The position numbers and the translations under genes are program-made. A stretch of DNA of 64,000 nt from Vulcanibacillus modesticaldus (GTDB lineage: Bacteria > Bacillota > Bacilli > Tepidibacillales > Tepidibacillaceae). Of the stretch, positions 9,469 to 21,965 are shown in pieces; the first letter of the stretch is position 1, and every line of letters starts with the position of its first letter. The notes beneath the pieces are model-generated. The model was not told where the DNA came from, searched no databases, and saw only the letters and a program-made list of their open reading frames with translations. The stretch covers positions 80,527 to 144,526 of the forward strand of contig NZ_MIJF01000013.1 in NCBI RefSeq assembly GCF_001730235.1, written 5' to 3'.

Positions 9469-9536
9469 ATTGTATTTTGTATGAGTGCGACTTTTGGGAG
9501 TGAAACGGACAAGGTGAGCACGTTACAAAATACAAT
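9469..9536. repeat. 13-bp perfect inverted repeat with a structured 42-base centre
   Basis: ATTGTATTTTGTA (9469-9481) and TACAAAATACAAT (9524-9536) are exact complements. Inside them GTGC (9485-9488) can pair with GCAC (9518-9521), so a long hairpin with an internal loop can form. It sits between the atp terminator and the nuo leader. The stem is followed by a T-run on either strand (TTTTT on plus; TTTTTTT about 10 bases on, minus). It does not match any RNA family I recognise. Possibilities are a weak terminator, a leader RNA or a protein-binding site. Confidence 0.5.
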
Positions 9537-9551
9537 TTTTAAAAACGGATG

Positions 9552-9598
9552 AAAAAAAAGCTGATCAAAACATCAATTTAGCGATGTTTTGAATCAGC
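9552..9598 (-). terminator. Rho-independent terminator of the atp operon
   Basis: Reading leftward after atpC: stem GCTGATtCAAAACATC pairs with GATGTTTTGATCAGC, then a run of eight T residues. The stop of atpC is about 11 bases upstream. This separates the atp and nuo transcription units. Confidence 0.9.
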
Positions 9599-9608
9599 CT
9601 CCCCATTC

Positions 9609-10013
9609 TTATCGTCTCTCAGCGACCCTAATACGATTTAGTGCACGCTGCAATGCTAATTGAGCACGTTTGAAGTCATATTCTTCAGCACCACTATTAG
9701 ATAAGCGTTGCTCGGCTCTTTCTTTTGCAGCTAAGGCACGATTAATATCTATTTCTTCTGGTAACTCTGCTGTTTCAGCCAAAATTACAGCCTTATCTGA
9801 ACTAACTTCTAAAAATCCACCGCTTATGGCGATAAGTTGTTCTTTACCGTCCTTCTTAATCCGTACAGCAGAAATTACAAGTGGAGTTACTAAAGGAGCG
9901 TGTTTTGGTAAAATTCCAAGTTCCCCTAACTCTCCTTTAACAATTATCATATCAACGTCTTCACTGTATACTTTACGTTCCGGTGTAACGATCTCTAATC
10001 GAATCGTACTCAT
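9609..10013 (-). CDS. atpC: ATP synthase F1 epsilon subunit
   Basis: Central-stalk subunit of F1, 134 residues: an N-terminal beta-sandwich (about 1-85; [17 protein letters not shown] is the family signature) and a C-terminal two-helix hairpin (about 90-134) that in bacilli can block ATP hydrolysis. It is the last gene of the operon, 31 bases after atpD, and is followed directly by the terminator. The start is ATG with AGGGAAGGA upstream. Confidence 0.96.
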   Translation of the reverse strand: MSTIRLEIVTPERKVYSEDVDMIIVKGELGELGILPKHAPLVTPLVISAVRIKKDGKEQLIAISGGFLEVSSDKAVILAETAELPEEIDINRALAAKERAEQRLSNSGAEEYDFKRAQLALQRALNRIRVAERR

Positions 10014-10044
10014 CTAAACATCCTTCCCTTCTTCAGGGGTCAAC

Positions 10045-11463
<1,419 letters not shown>

Positions 11464-11478
11464 TTACATATTCAAATA

Positions 11479-12342
11479 TTAAGACAAGGCATTGGCTCCA
11501 GCGACAATCTCTGAAATCTCCTGTGTAATCGACGCCTGTCTAGCTCGGTTATATGTTAATGTTAATACACTAATCATTTCATCTGCATTATCTGTTGCAT
11601 TACCCATTGCAGTCATTCGAGCACCGTGTTCACTCGCTTTAGCATTTAACACCGCGCTATATATTAATGTTTCAGCATAACGAGGTAATAAAACATTTAA
11701 TACACTTTCAGCGGAAGGTTCGAATTCAATCGGTGTAAATGAATCCTGATCTTGTGACTCAAGATCAACTAATGGTAAAAGTTTTTTCTCAGTCGGATTT
11801 TGTAAAACTGCACTAATAAATTCGTTGTAAACTAGGTACAGTTCATCAAATATCCCTTCTGCATACATTTTTACTACAGTATTAGCAATGTTTTTGATAT
11901 CTGCAAAAGTTGGGTTGTCTGATAATCCAACTATCTCACCGATTATTGGGTAATCACGTCGCTTTAAAAAGTCCCGACCTTTACTTCCGATTACAAATAT
12001 TGCATATTCATCTTGAGACTTATGACGCTGTTTTATAGTCTGCATTAGCTTACGAAGAAGGTTTGCATTGTACCCACCAGCTAGCCCACGATCTGAGGTT
12101 ATCACTAGGTAACCTGTCTTTTTGACTTCACGAACCTCTAAAAGTGGGTGTTCAATATTTTCAGTTCTTGCCGCAATTGATGTGATAACTTCTTTCATCT
12201 TTTCTGCATAAGGACGTGACTCTTCAGCACGCTCTTGGGCACGACGCAATTTTGCCGCTGCCACCATTTTCATGGCTTTGGTGATTTGTTTAGTATTTTG
12301 AACACTTTTTATCCGACGCTTAATCTCACGAGTTCCTTGCAT
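11479..12342 (-). CDS. atpG: ATP synthase F1 gamma subunit
   Basis: Rotary shaft of F1, 287 residues. Both ends form the coiled coil inside the alpha/beta hexamer: an N-terminal helix with [20 protein letters not shown] and a C-terminal helix with [20 protein letters not shown]. The central Rossmann-like domain contains [12 protein letters not shown]. It follows atpA after a 57-base gap that holds a small hairpin. Confidence 0.97.
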   Translation of the reverse strand: MQGTREIKRRIKSVQNTKQITKAMKMVAAAKLRRAQERAEESRPYAEKMKEVITSIAARTENIEHPLLEVREVKKTGYLVITSDRGLAGGYNANLLRKLMQTIKQRHKSQDEYAIFVIGSKGRDFLKRRDYPIIGEIVGLSDNPTFADIKNIANTVVKMYAEGIFDELYLVYNEFISAVLQNPTEKKLLPLVDLESQDQDSFTPIEFEPSAESVLNVLLPRYAETLIYSAVLNAKASEHGARMTAMGNATDNADEMISVLTLTYNRARQASITQEISEIVAGANALS

Positions 12343-12361
12343 TCTTCTTCACCACCTTTAC

Positions 12362-12381
12362 AAAGCACTACCCAGTGCTTT
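12362..12381 (-). other. intercistronic hairpin between atpA and atpG
   Basis: AAAGCACT (12362-12369) and AGTGCTTT (12374-12381) form an exact 8-bp stem with a 4-base loop. In the atp transcript no U-run follows, so it is unlikely to terminate. It may influence mRNA stability or the relative yield of alpha and gamma subunits, which differ 3:1 in the enzyme; that role is inference. Confidence 0.5.
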
Positions 12382-12399
12382 ACCTCGAAGAAACAATTA

Positions 12400-14472
<2,073 letters not shown>

Positions 14473-14476
<4 letters not shown>

Positions 14477-14958
14477 AGGCTTTCCCCTACTTGTTTCATG
14501 ACGTCATCAATCAACTTAGATTGTTCTTTGACATCTAGTTCCTTTTCTATCATTTTAGAAGCAATTAATACAGACAAGGTTCCTACTTGTTCACGTAACG
14601 CTGCTACTGCCTTTTCCTTTTCAAGCTGAATCTCCATAACAGCTTGTTCTTTGATGCGTGTTGCTTCAGCCTTAGCTGTCTCAATAATCTCTTCAGCTTG
14701 CTTTTCACTTGAAACCTTTGCACGCTCAATAATATCTTGAGCTTCTAAACGAGATTTTTGTAAAGCTTCGTTTTGTTCTTCAAGTAATCTTTCAGCTTCT
14801 TTACGATTTGCTTCAGCACTATTAATTTGGTCTTCAATCTGTTTTTGACGCTTTTCCATAACATCAACTAATGGGCCAAAAGCGTACTTTTTTAAGATAA
14901 TAAATAATAAAGCAAAAGCAAGAATTTGAAAAAAGAAATTACCCAAATTTAATTCCAC
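14473..14958 (-). CDS. atpF: ATP synthase Fo b subunit
   Basis: Peripheral-stalk subunit: one N-terminal membrane helix (about residues 5-28), then a long charged coiled coil with many Glu/Lys/Gln residues. A longer frame runs to a TTG at 14988 without a ribosome site. A GTG at 14958 has AGAAGGGAG just upstream and gives the usual N-terminus VELNLGNFFFQI, so this start (161 residues) is chosen. A hairpin lies between it and atpE. Confidence 0.93.
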
Positions 14959-14994
14959 ACCGTTCACTCCCTTCTTGCTAAAAGACAAAAGGAA

Positions 14995-15024
14995 GGCAGG
15001 GGATGTCCCTATTCCCCCCCTGCC
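14995..15024 (-). other. hairpin between atpE and atpF
   Basis: GGCAGGGG (14995-15002) and CCCCTGCC (15017-15024) form an exact, GC-rich 8-bp stem with a 14-base loop, placed 20 bases after the atpE stop and unusually GC-rich for this region. The following transcript is U-rich but broken (TTCCTTTTGTCTTTT), so it may act as a leaky terminator or 3' stabiliser that raises atpE mRNA above the downstream genes. The structure is seen; the role is inferred. Confidence 0.6.
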
Positions 15025-15044
15025 AGGCTTATCTAAATGTCAAC

Positions 15045-15275
<231 letters not shown>

Positions 15276-15338
15276 TTAATTAATAGCTTTTTGTTATTTA
15301 TTAATAAATTGTTATTAATAACCAAACTTCATTAAATA

Positions 15339-16127
15339 TTAGTGTGAGATTTTTTGTGAAATATATACCATACTCAATATCGTAAATACGTATGCCTGGA
15401 TGAATCCTACAAAGATACTAAATCCCTGCCAAATTGCAAGCGGAACGATACCTGCCATCCCCATCAACAAAATAACACCAATTAATACTTCTCCTGCAAA
15501 AATATTACCGTAAAGACGGAAACCTAATGTTAAGGTTTTTGAAAAGTCCTCAATAATATGCAGTGGGAAGAATAGGAAATGCGGTTCAAAATAATGTTTA
15601 ACATAACCTTTAAATCCTAAATATTTAATACTAAATATTTGAGACAGTATAATTATTGAAACGGACATCGCTAAGGTAACATTAGCATCGGCTGTTGGCG
15701 ATTTCCACCAAGCAACATCCACTACTTTATGCCCATTCTCAATAATTTCAGATTCATTTATCATCTGTTGGGTTACGATATCAATCCCAAAAATAGAGAA
15801 CGGTTCGTCATGTACCGTAATAAAATTCATAGGTAAACCAAGCATATTACCTACAAAAATAAACATGATCAATGTCAACGCTAAAAAGATAAAATTTGCA
15901 CCCTTCTTCAATCCAATAGTACTTCCAATAATGCCATAAACAAAGTCAACCAACCATTCCAGCACATTTTGCATACCTTTTGGTACTCCGGTTGTTAACC
16001 TTCTTGTTCCGGCTATTGCAATAACAATTACAATTATCGATGTTATGATGGTCATTAATAAAGTAGAAAGGTTAAATGACAACCATGGTAATGATTCAGG
16101 AGCCCATACAGGTTGTAAGTGTTCCAA
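15339..16127 (-). CDS. atpB: ATP synthase Fo a subunit
   Basis: Stator membrane subunit that forms the two ion half-channels against the c ring, 262 residues. The essential arginine lies in TLGFRLYGNIFAGEVLIG. The C-terminal helix contains GFIQAYVFTILSMVYI with the conserved glutamine. The N-terminal part includes a polar loop (roughly 90-130), as in other bacilli. It follows atpI after 26 bases. Confidence 0.96.
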   Translation of the reverse strand: MEHLQPVWAPESLPWLSFNLSTLLMTIITSIIVIVIAIAGTRRLTTGVPKGMQNVLEWLVDFVYGIIGSTIGLKKGANFIFLALTLIMFIFVGNMLGLPMNFITVHDEPFSIFGIDIVTQQMINESEIIENGHKVVDVAWWKSPTADANVTLAMSVSIIILSQIFSIKYLGFKGYVKHYFEPHFLFFPLHIIEDFSKTLTLGFRLYGNIFAGEVLIGVILLMGMAGIVPLAIWQGFSIFVGFIQAYVFTILSMVYISQKISH

Positions 16128-16153
16128 GGTTTCTCACCCCTTTCTTATTGAAG

Positions 16154-16549
16154 TTATAAGCTGCTTTTGATACTTGTTTTTATTCCATCCACAACTGAAA
16201 TTATCTGTGCCACAAATAATCCTATCAGCGTGGAAAATAAATTAAATTGTTGGGGGTATTTATACACCACCATTACCGCCAATAATGAAGTTGCCATTCT
16301 AGTCGACATTCCAGAAGATATATATCTTCTTCTATTATTTGCATCTTTCACCAATACTAATTCACCAATTTTATTTACTTTATAGGCTGTATACATTACA
16401 TTAAGTAGACTGATAAATGTACCTAAAGCTAACCCTTTAAAGATAAATGAGAAAGGAGTAAGGGTCCCAATCATCATAACTAGGAAAACGCTAACAGTAT
16501 AAAAAAATATCCTTTTAACTTGAAGTTTATACTCTTTCAACGAATCCAC
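16154..16549 (-). CDS. atpI: ATP synthase subunit I
   Basis: Small four-helix membrane protein, 131 residues, implicated in c-ring assembly and stability; not part of the finished motor. Hydrophobic helices are at about 14-32, 36-54, 80-98 and 105-122. The start appears to be GTG at 16549 with a weak ribosome site, so a few codons of uncertainty remain. Identity rests on hydrophobic pattern, length and position between atpZ and atpB rather than on a sharp motif. Confidence 0.85.
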   Translation of the reverse strand: MDSLKEYKLQVKRIFFYTVSVFLVMMIGTLTPFSFIFKGLALGTFISLLNVMYTAYKVNKIGELVLVKDANNRRRYISSGMSTRMATSLLAVMVVYKYPQQFNLFSTLIGLFVAQIISVVDGIKTSIKSSL

Positions 16550-16558
16550 TTTTATCTA

Positions 16559-16786
16559 TCAGTCCTCTATAAATGGTTTTATTAACCTAATTACAAACCA
16601 AATCCCCAAAACAAAACCCGAAAAAATTCCGATAATTAAAAAAATAGGCGATGTTTGAAAGTAACTATCGACTTTTCTTCCTAACCAGACACCGATGATC
16701 AGTAAAGTCGCCAGTTCTGTACCAACAACTCCAACTACTGCCATAGCATGCCAAGGATTTGTTTGTTTTTCCTTGCCTTGCTTCAT
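16559..16786 (-). CDS. atpZ: AtpZ/AtpI family protein
   Basis: Two-helix membrane protein of 75 residues, first gene of the ATP synthase operon. Helices are at about 16-36 and 47-68. The AtpZ family was described in alkaliphilic Bacillus as working with AtpI in magnesium/calcium handling and rotor assembly. A frame extension to a GTG at 16801 lacks a ribosome site; the ATG at 16786 is preceded by GAGGGAAG and is chosen. It is separated from atpI by 9 bases. Confidence 0.8.
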   Translation of the reverse strand: MKQGKEKQTNPWHAMAVVGVVGTELATLLIIGVWLGRKVDSYFQTSPIFLIIGIFSGFVLGIWFVIRLIKPFIED

Positions 16787-17007
16787 CGCATCTTCCCTCA
16801 CAAGGGATTTATTTAATAAAAAATCCCATAATTAAATTTCATATGTAAATAAGTCCCCTGACAGTATAACAAAAAAAAAATCATAAATTCAATAATTATT
16901 GTAAAAAAAAGTTCACAAAAATTTTTGTAAAAAAAATTACAAAAAATGCTTATTTCCAAGATTTAAATAGCGAAGTAGAGTACAGCAAATCTTAAGCACC
17001 AATTGTT

Positions 17008-17036
17008 ATAGTACAATATCACTTAGGGTTTGTCAA
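17008..17036 (-). promoter_or_regulatory. sigma-A promoter of the atp operon
   Basis: Reading leftward: TTGACA (17036-17031), an exact 17-base spacer, then TACTAT (17013-17008). It is about 220 bases before atpZ. The intervening leader (16787-17000) is very A/T-rich, with several TTACAAAAA-like runs, and I see no hairpin strong enough to be an attenuator. The rest of this 346-base gap holds the upstream region of the divergent CoA-transferase genes, where no clear promoter was found. Confidence 0.8.
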
Positions 17037-17132
17037 TCTAGTAAAATTAGTCTGTTTTGTTAATATTCTTAATTTTTTGCTAATAGTATGTTTTAATGTA
17101 ATTATAAATTGTCTAAGTGAGGAGGTATGGAA

Positions 17133-17834
17133 ATGACCAAAGGAAAAATTATGACATCTATAGATGAGGCAATACATGATATAACTGATGGAGCTACGAT
17201 TATCGTCGGTGGTTTTGGACTTGTTGGAATCCCTGAACTATTAATCCAAGGATTACGCAATAAGGGAGTAAAAAACCTAACATTAGTTAGCAACACCTGT
17301 GGTGTTGATGATTGGGGAGTAGGACTGTTGATATCCAATAGACAGGTAAAGAAAGTGATAGCTTCCTATGCCGGGGAGAACAAAACCGCAGAAGAATTGT
17401 TTTTCAATGGTGAAATGGAAATCGAATTATCACCTCAAGGAACATTGATAGAAAGGATAAGAGCTGGTGGTGCAGGTATTCCAGCCTTTTATACTGCTAC
17501 TGGGGTGGGGACACTTGTGGCTAAAGGCAAAGAACATAAAGAATTTGACGGAAAAACATACATTCTAGAACGAGGAATTACAGGTGATTTTGCCTTTGTT
17601 AAAGCGTGGAAAGCTGATCCACTTGGTAATCTTGTTTTTCGTAAAACTGCTCGAAATTTTAATCCATTAGCTGCTATGGCCGGAAAAATAACGATAGCTG
17701 AAGTTGAAGAGATAGTTGAAATCGGTGAATTAGACCCCGATCAAATACATACTCCTAGTATCTATGTACAACGGATAGTATTAGGTGATAGCAGCTTAAA
17801 ACGGATAGAGCGTCGTAAAGTTCGCCAAGTTTAA
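17133..17834 (+). CDS. scoA: 3-oxoacid CoA-transferase subunit A
   Basis: Alpha subunit of a two-subunit CoA-transferase (ScoA/AtoD type) moving CoA between succinyl- or acyl-CoA and a 3-oxoacid, used in ketone-body or short-chain acid metabolism. The 233-residue protein shows VGGFGLVGIPELLI near residue 28, the glycine-rich CoA-transferase family 1 motif, and GITGDFAFVKAWKAD, typical of ScoA. An ATG at 17127 sits too close to the GGAGG site; 17133 has proper spacing. It forms an operon with the B subunit 19 bases downstream. The exact acid substrate cannot be read from sequence. Confidence 0.9.
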   Translation: MTKGKIMTSIDEAIHDITDGATIIVGGFGLVGIPELLIQGLRNKGVKNLTLVSNTCGVDDWGVGLLISNRQVKKVIASYAGENKTAEELFFNGEMEIELSPQGTLIERIRAGGAGIPAFYTATGVGTLVAKGKEHKEFDGKTYILERGITGDFAFVKAWKADPLGNLVFRKTARNFNPLAAMAGKITIAEVEEIVEIGELDPDQIHTPSIYVQRIVLGDSSLKRIERRKVRQV

Positions 17835-17853
17835 TAAGGAAGGTGGGAGCTAT

Positions 17854-18504
17854 ATGTCTAATGCCAGATTAAAAATAGTAAAACGTGCCGTCCACGAGAT
17901 TAAAGATGGAATGAATGTAAACCTTGGTATTGGTATCCCTACTTTAATCGCAAATGAAATTCCTAGTGATTACAACGTCTTATTACAATCAGAAAGTGGA
18001 TTACTCGGAATCGGTCCATATCCTTTAGAAGGAGAAGAAGACCCAGATCTAATAAATGCCGGAAAGGAAACAGTTACAGCTATTCCTGGAGCTTCGTTCT
18101 TCGATAGCGCGGAAGCTTTCGCGATGATTCGTGGTGGGCATTTAGATTTAACGATTTTGGGCGGAATGGAAGTATCTGAGAAAGGTGATCTTGCTAATTG
18201 GATGATTCCCGGGAAAAAGGCAAACGGTATGGGTGGCGCCATGGATCTTGTTAGTGGAGCCAAACGGGTGGTTGTAGTTATGGAACACGTCAATAAAAAA
18301 GGAGAACCCAAAGTTAAAAAAGAGTGTTCGCTCCCCTTAACAGGGAAAGAAGTAGTTTCTCGATTAATAACGGACCTTGCCGTCTTTGATTTCTCATCTG
18401 AAGGAATGATATTGAAGGAGATTGCCGAAGAAGTAACTATTGATGAACTTAAGAAAAAAACAGAAGCCAATTTTAGCATTAGCCCTGACCTTAAGACATT
18501 TTAG
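17854..18504 (+). CDS. scoB: 3-oxoacid CoA-transferase subunit B
   Basis: Beta subunit of the CoA-transferase, 216 residues. It carries the catalytic glutamate in QSESGLLGIGPYP, the family ExGLLG motif, that forms the glutamyl-CoA thioester. NLGIGIPTLIAN near the N-terminus and GGHLDLTILGGMEV are further family stretches. ATG start with AAGGTGGGAG upstream. The pair stands alone, with no thiolase or acyl-CoA dehydrogenase adjacent, so its pathway is not shown by context. A tandem repeat and a terminator follow. Confidence 0.92.
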   Translation: MSNARLKIVKRAVHEIKDGMNVNLGIGIPTLIANEIPSDYNVLLQSESGLLGIGPYPLEGEEDPDLINAGKETVTAIPGASFFDSAEAFAMIRGGHLDLTILGGMEVSEKGDLANWMIPGKKANGMGGAMDLVSGAKRVVVVMEHVNKKGEPKVKKECSLPLTGKEVVSRLITDLAVFDFSSEGMILKEIAEEVTIDELKKKTEANFSISPDLKTF

Positions 18505-18527
18505 CTTATTATAAATAACAACACAAA

Positions 18528-18588
18528 AATACTATTAGCTAGTATTCTATATAATCACAGAAATACCATCAGCTAATATTCTATATAA
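18528..18588 (+). repeat. two imperfect 27-base direct repeats
   Basis: AATACTATTAGCTAGTATT... at 18528-18554 and AATACCATCAGCTAATATT... at 18562-18588 agree at about 24 of 27 positions, with a 34-base period. The first unit is itself palindromic (AATACTA/TAGTATT). They lie between the scoB stop and the shared terminator. No coding potential is seen. Confidence 0.65.
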
Positions 18589-18611
18589 GTGGTATTTTGT
18601 ATAGATGAAAA

Positions 18612-18660
18612 AACAGGCTAGACTTCTTGCATTCTAAAAAGTCTAACCTGTTATTTTTAT
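18612..18660. terminator. bidirectional terminator between scoB and wecB
   Basis: AACAGGcTAGACTT pairs with AAGTCTAaCCTGTT; a T-run follows on the plus strand and TTTTTT follows on the minus strand. It therefore serves both convergent transcription units. Confidence 0.9.
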
Positions 18661-18694
18661 AATCTTAATCAAAAGTGTGCTAACATTTTTATTT

Positions 18695-19840
18695 TTAACT
18701 CGTCGTAAATGGTTTCGGTGGTTCTTTTAGGTATCCAAAATAGTGAAGTATAGCATCAGCAATACGTTCAGATGCCTTTCCATCTCCGTATGGATTGGCT
18801 GCCTTAGCCATTTTATCGTAAGTCGTTTTGTCGGTTAATAGCTGATTTGCAACACGATAGATTTCTTCTTCATCTGTTCCTACTAACTTTAATGTACCAG
18901 CTTCAATACCTTCTGGCCGTTCCGTAGTATCCCTCAGAACAAGTACAGGTACTCCAAATGAAGGCGCTTCTTCTTGTACCCCACCTGAATCAGAAAGAAT
19001 TAGATGAGCCCTAGCTTCAAAATTATGAAAATCAACAACATCAAGAGGAGTTATTAAATGGATTCGTTCATGTCCTCCTAAGATTTTTTGGGCGGTTTCC
19101 TTCACTTTTGGATTTAAGTGAACGGGATAAACAACCGCAATATCATCATGGCTATCAACTAAGCGCCGGATTGCTTTAAACATCCTTTCCATGGGAGCAC
19201 CAATATTTTCCCTTCTATGGGATGTCATTAAGACCATTTTTTTATCAGCTATCTCATTTAAAACAGGATGTTTATAATCGTCACGAACAGTGGTTTTAAA
19301 AGCATCTATCACCGTATTTCCTGTAATATAAATATTTTTCTCTAATTTATTTTCACGGAGTAAGTTCTTAAAGGACCATTTTGTCGGTGCAAAATGGATA
19401 TCTGCAAGTACACCTGTAAGCTGACGATTTAGTTCTTCGGGAAAAGGTGAGTACTTATTCCAAGTACGCAAACCAGCCTCTACATGTCCTACTGGGATCT
19501 GTTGATAAAAGGCCGCCAAACTACCCGAAAAAGTGGTACTTGTATCCCCATGGACCAATACAATGTCAGGCTTTTCCCTTTGCATTACCTCTTCTAGTCC
19601 TTGTAATGCACGAACTGTTATACCTGTTAGTGTTTGTTTATCTCGCATAATATCTAAGTCGTAATCGGGAATGATCTCAAAGATATCTAGAACTTGGTCT
19701 AACATCTCTCTATGTTGAGCAGTAACACAAACTATACATTCAAACAGTTCTTTTTTTTCTTTCAGGATTTTAACTAGAGGAGCCATTTTTATCGCTTCTG
19801 GCCTTGTACCGAATATGGTCATAACCTTAATTTTTTTCAT
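18695..19840 (-). CDS. wecB: UDP-N-acetylglucosamine 2-epimerase (non-hydrolysing)
   Basis: Cytoplasmic enzyme converting UDP-GlcNAc to UDP-ManNAc, precursor of teichoic-acid linkage units or other envelope polysaccharides. About 381 residues, the family length. Visible signatures: FGTRPEAIKMAPLV at the N-terminus, HGDTSTTFSGSLAAFYQ, HVEAGLRTWNKYSPFPEE, and SDSGGVQEEAPSFGVPVLVLR. A GTG at 19855 overlaps the upp stop (GTGA), but the ATG at 19840 has GAGGAA at good spacing and is preferred. The position between upp and the atp operon is common in Bacillales. Confidence 0.95.
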   Translation of the reverse strand: MKKIKVMTIFGTRPEAIKMAPLVKILKEKKELFECIVCVTAQHREMLDQVLDIFEIIPDYDLDIMRDKQTLTGITVRALQGLEEVMQREKPDIVLVHGDTSTTFSGSLAAFYQQIPVGHVEAGLRTWNKYSPFPEELNRQLTGVLADIHFAPTKWSFKNLLRENKLEKNIYITGNTVIDAFKTTVRDDYKHPVLNEIADKKMVLMTSHRRENIGAPMERMFKAIRRLVDSHDDIAVVYPVHLNPKVKETAQKILGGHERIHLITPLDVVDFHNFEARAHLILSDSGGVQEEAPSFGVPVLVLRDTTERPEGIEAGTLKLVGTDEEEIYRVANQLLTDKTTYDKMAKAANPYGDGKASERIADAILHYFGYLKEPPKPFTTS

Positions 19841-19851
19841 TCTGGCATTCC

Positions 19852-20481
19852 TCACTTTGTTCCAAATAAACGATCTCCAGCATCTCCAAGTCCTGGAACA
19901 ATATAACCATGATCATTTAATTTTTCATCGACAGCAGCAACATATATATCCACATCATCATGATCATTTTGTACGCGCTTTACACCCTCAGGTGCGGCAA
20001 TTAGACACATTAATTTAATATTCTTTGCTCCCTTTTCTTTAAGAAGTTGAATCGCTGCTGAAGCAGAACCTCCAGTTGCTAACATTGGGTCAATAACGAT
20101 TAATTCACGTTCTTCAATGTCTGAAGGTAATTTTAAGTAGTATTCAACGGGTTTTAGTGTTTCTGGATCACGATATAATCCAACATGACCTACTTTAGCA
20201 GCAGGTATGATTTTTAGCATACCATCCACCATACCTAATCCCGCACGTAATATTGGGATCAGACCGATTTTTTTACCTGAAACAACTTTTGTCTTTGCTT
20301 CACTAACGGGGGTTTGGATAGTCACCTCTTTTAATGGTAAATCCCTAGTAATCTCATATGCCATTAGTGTTGCTACTTCGTCTACAAGCTCACGAAATTC
20401 TTTAGTACCTGTGTTTTTATCTCGTATGTATGTTAACTTATGCTGAATTAATGGGTGATCGAATACATATAATTTAGACAT
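19852..20481 (-). CDS. upp: uracil phosphoribosyltransferase
   Basis: Pyrimidine salvage enzyme making UMP from uracil and PRPP, 209 residues, full length. It shows [19 protein letters not shown], the PRPP-binding loop [16 protein letters not shown], and the uracil-binding tail [19 protein letters not shown] start with only a weak ribosome site (GGAT), which may matter because the 188-base leader can form several hairpins. The order glyA-upp-wecB-atp matches other bacilli. Confidence 0.97.
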   Translation of the reverse strand: MSKLYVFDHPLIQHKLTYIRDKNTGTKEFRELVDEVATLMAYEITRDLPLKEVTIQTPVSEAKTKVVSGKKIGLIPILRAGLGMVDGMLKIIPAAKVGHVGLYRDPETLKPVEYYLKLPSDIEERELIVIDPMLATGGSASAAIQLLKEKGAKNIKLMCLIAAPEGVKRVQNDHDDVDIYVAAVDEKLNDHGYIVPGLGDAGDRLFGTK

Positions 20482-20492
20482 CGCTTTTATCC

Positions 20493-20625
20493 GTTGACTT
20501 ATTTTGGATCAATAACCGCATATCACTTCTCTAAGTCAACGTCCTCCTTTTTATTTATTGCGTTTATCGTGATATGCCCTTCAAGCTTTTTAGCTTGGAA
20601 TACACGTATAGTTCGCCAACTATAC
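20493..20625 (-). other. multi-hairpin glyA-upp intergenic region
   Basis: Four exact stems occur: GTTGACTT/AAGTCAAC (20493-20500 with 20533-20540), GCATATCAC/GTGATATGC (20518-20526 with 20569-20577), CAAGCT/AGCTTG (20582-20597) and GTATAGTT/AACTATAC (20606-20625). The first two interleave, so they are either alternatives or a pseudoknot. An AAGGAGG sequence (minus strand, near 20546-20552) lies between them but is not followed by a useful reading frame. No U-run follows any stem. It looks like a leader or 3' structure; I cannot assign it to a known class. Confidence 0.5.
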
Positions 20626-20669
20626 TAAAGATTTTAATTAATAACAACTTTTTATTTTACATGTTCACT

Positions 20670-21914
20670 TTATTCCATACTTTTGTATAAAGGGAACTTC
20701 TTAACCAGGTCATCGACCCGCTTCTTAGCCTCTTCATGGATCTGTTTGTTATCTGGATTTTTTAAAGTCATCGCTATTATTTCAGCAATTTCATCCATAG
20801 CCCCTAAATCCATTCCTCTTGTTGTAATAGCAGCGGTACCTAATCTTATTCCACTGGTAATAAATGGACTAGCTTGATCAAATGGAACCGTATTTTTATT
20901 ACATGTGATCCCTATTTCATCTAAAAGATGTTCAGCATCTTTACCAGTAATATTCATGTTTGTTAGATTGATCAAAATTAAGTGGTTATCAGTTCCACCT
21001 GAAGCCAGATTAAAACCTTTATCCATTAAACTTTTTGCTAGACGTTTGCTGTTTTCTACAATTTTCTTTGCATATTCTTTAAATTCTGGCTGTAATGCCT
21101 CTCCAAAGGCAACCGCTTTAGCAGCTATGACGTGCATTAAAGGGCCACCTTGAATCCCAGGGAATACAGCTTTATCAATAGCTTTTGCATATTCTGCTTT
21201 ACAAAGTATCATCCCGCCACGAGGTCCACGTAATGTTTTGTGTGTGGTTGAAGTAACGAAATCAGCATATGGAACTGGATTGGGATGTATTCCTGCAGCT
21301 ACCAATCCAGCAATATGAGCCATATCTACCATTAGTAGAGCTCCTATTTCATCAGCTATTTCTCTCATCTTAGCAAAATCAATAACTCTAGGATATGCAC
21401 TAGCACCTGCTACAATTAGTTTTGGCTTATGTTTTTGGGCAAGTTCTCGTACTTCTTCATAGTTAATAATTTCTGTTTCTTTATCTACACCATAAGAAAC
21501 GAAGTTATACAAAATACCTGAGAAATTCACTTGACTACCATGGGTTAAATGTCCACCATGGGAAAGATTCATTCCTAAAACAGTATCGCCTGGTTGTAAT
21601 ACAGAAAAATAGACCGCCATATTAGCCTGAGCTCCTGAATGAGGCTGCACATTAGCATGTTCTGCTGAAAATAGTTGTTTAGCTCGTTCCCTAGCAACTT
21701 CTTCAACAATATCTACGTATTCACAACCACCGTAATACCTTTTACCTGGATAACCTTCAGCATACTTGTTAGTTAGCACTGTACCAAGTGCTTCTAATAC
21801 CGCTTCACTAACGAAGTTTTCTGAGGCAATCAATTCTATCTTTGAGCGTTGACGATTTAACTCTTTATTAATTGCTTCAGCTATTTTTTGATCCTGCTTT
21901 TTCAGAATATCCAT
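20670..21914 (-). CDS. glyA: serine hydroxymethyltransferase
   Basis: PLP enzyme interconverting serine and glycine while loading tetrahydrofolate with a one-carbon unit; 414 residues. The PLP lysine is K226 in [28 protein letters not shown] precedes it. The N-terminal [14 protein letters not shown] is characteristic. ATG with GGAGG upstream. It is followed by upp and preceded by ywlG, the B. subtilis order. Confidence 0.98.
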   Translation of the reverse strand: MDILKKQDQKIAEAINKELNRQRSKIELIASENFVSEAVLEALGTVLTNKYAEGYPGKRYYGGCEYVDIVEEVARERAKQLFSAEHANVQPHSGAQANMAVYFSVLQPGDTVLGMNLSHGGHLTHGSQVNFSGILYNFVSYGVDKETEIINYEEVRELAQKHKPKLIVAGASAYPRVIDFAKMREIADEIGALLMVDMAHIAGLVAAGIHPNPVPYADFVTSTTHKTLRGPRGGMILCKAEYAKAIDKAVFPGIQGGPLMHVIAAKAVAFGEALQPEFKEYAKKIVENSKRLAKSLMDKGFNLASGGTDNHLILINLTNMNITGKDAEHLLDEIGITCNKNTVPFDQASPFITSGIRLGTAAITTRGMDLGAMDEIAEIIAMTLKNPDNKQIHEEAKKRVDDLVKKFPLYKSME

Positions 21915-21965
21915 CGAATACCTCCATTCTCTCCAAATGGACCCCTGCCCATTTCTTTTTACTAT

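Noticed and set aside
16802..16950. Repeated TTACAAAAA/TTTTTGTAA runs upstream of atpZ as possible regulator sites or a small CRISPR-like array.
   Set aside because: Spacing is irregular, there are no conserved repeats with unique spacers, and the pattern is what an A/T-rich leader produces.
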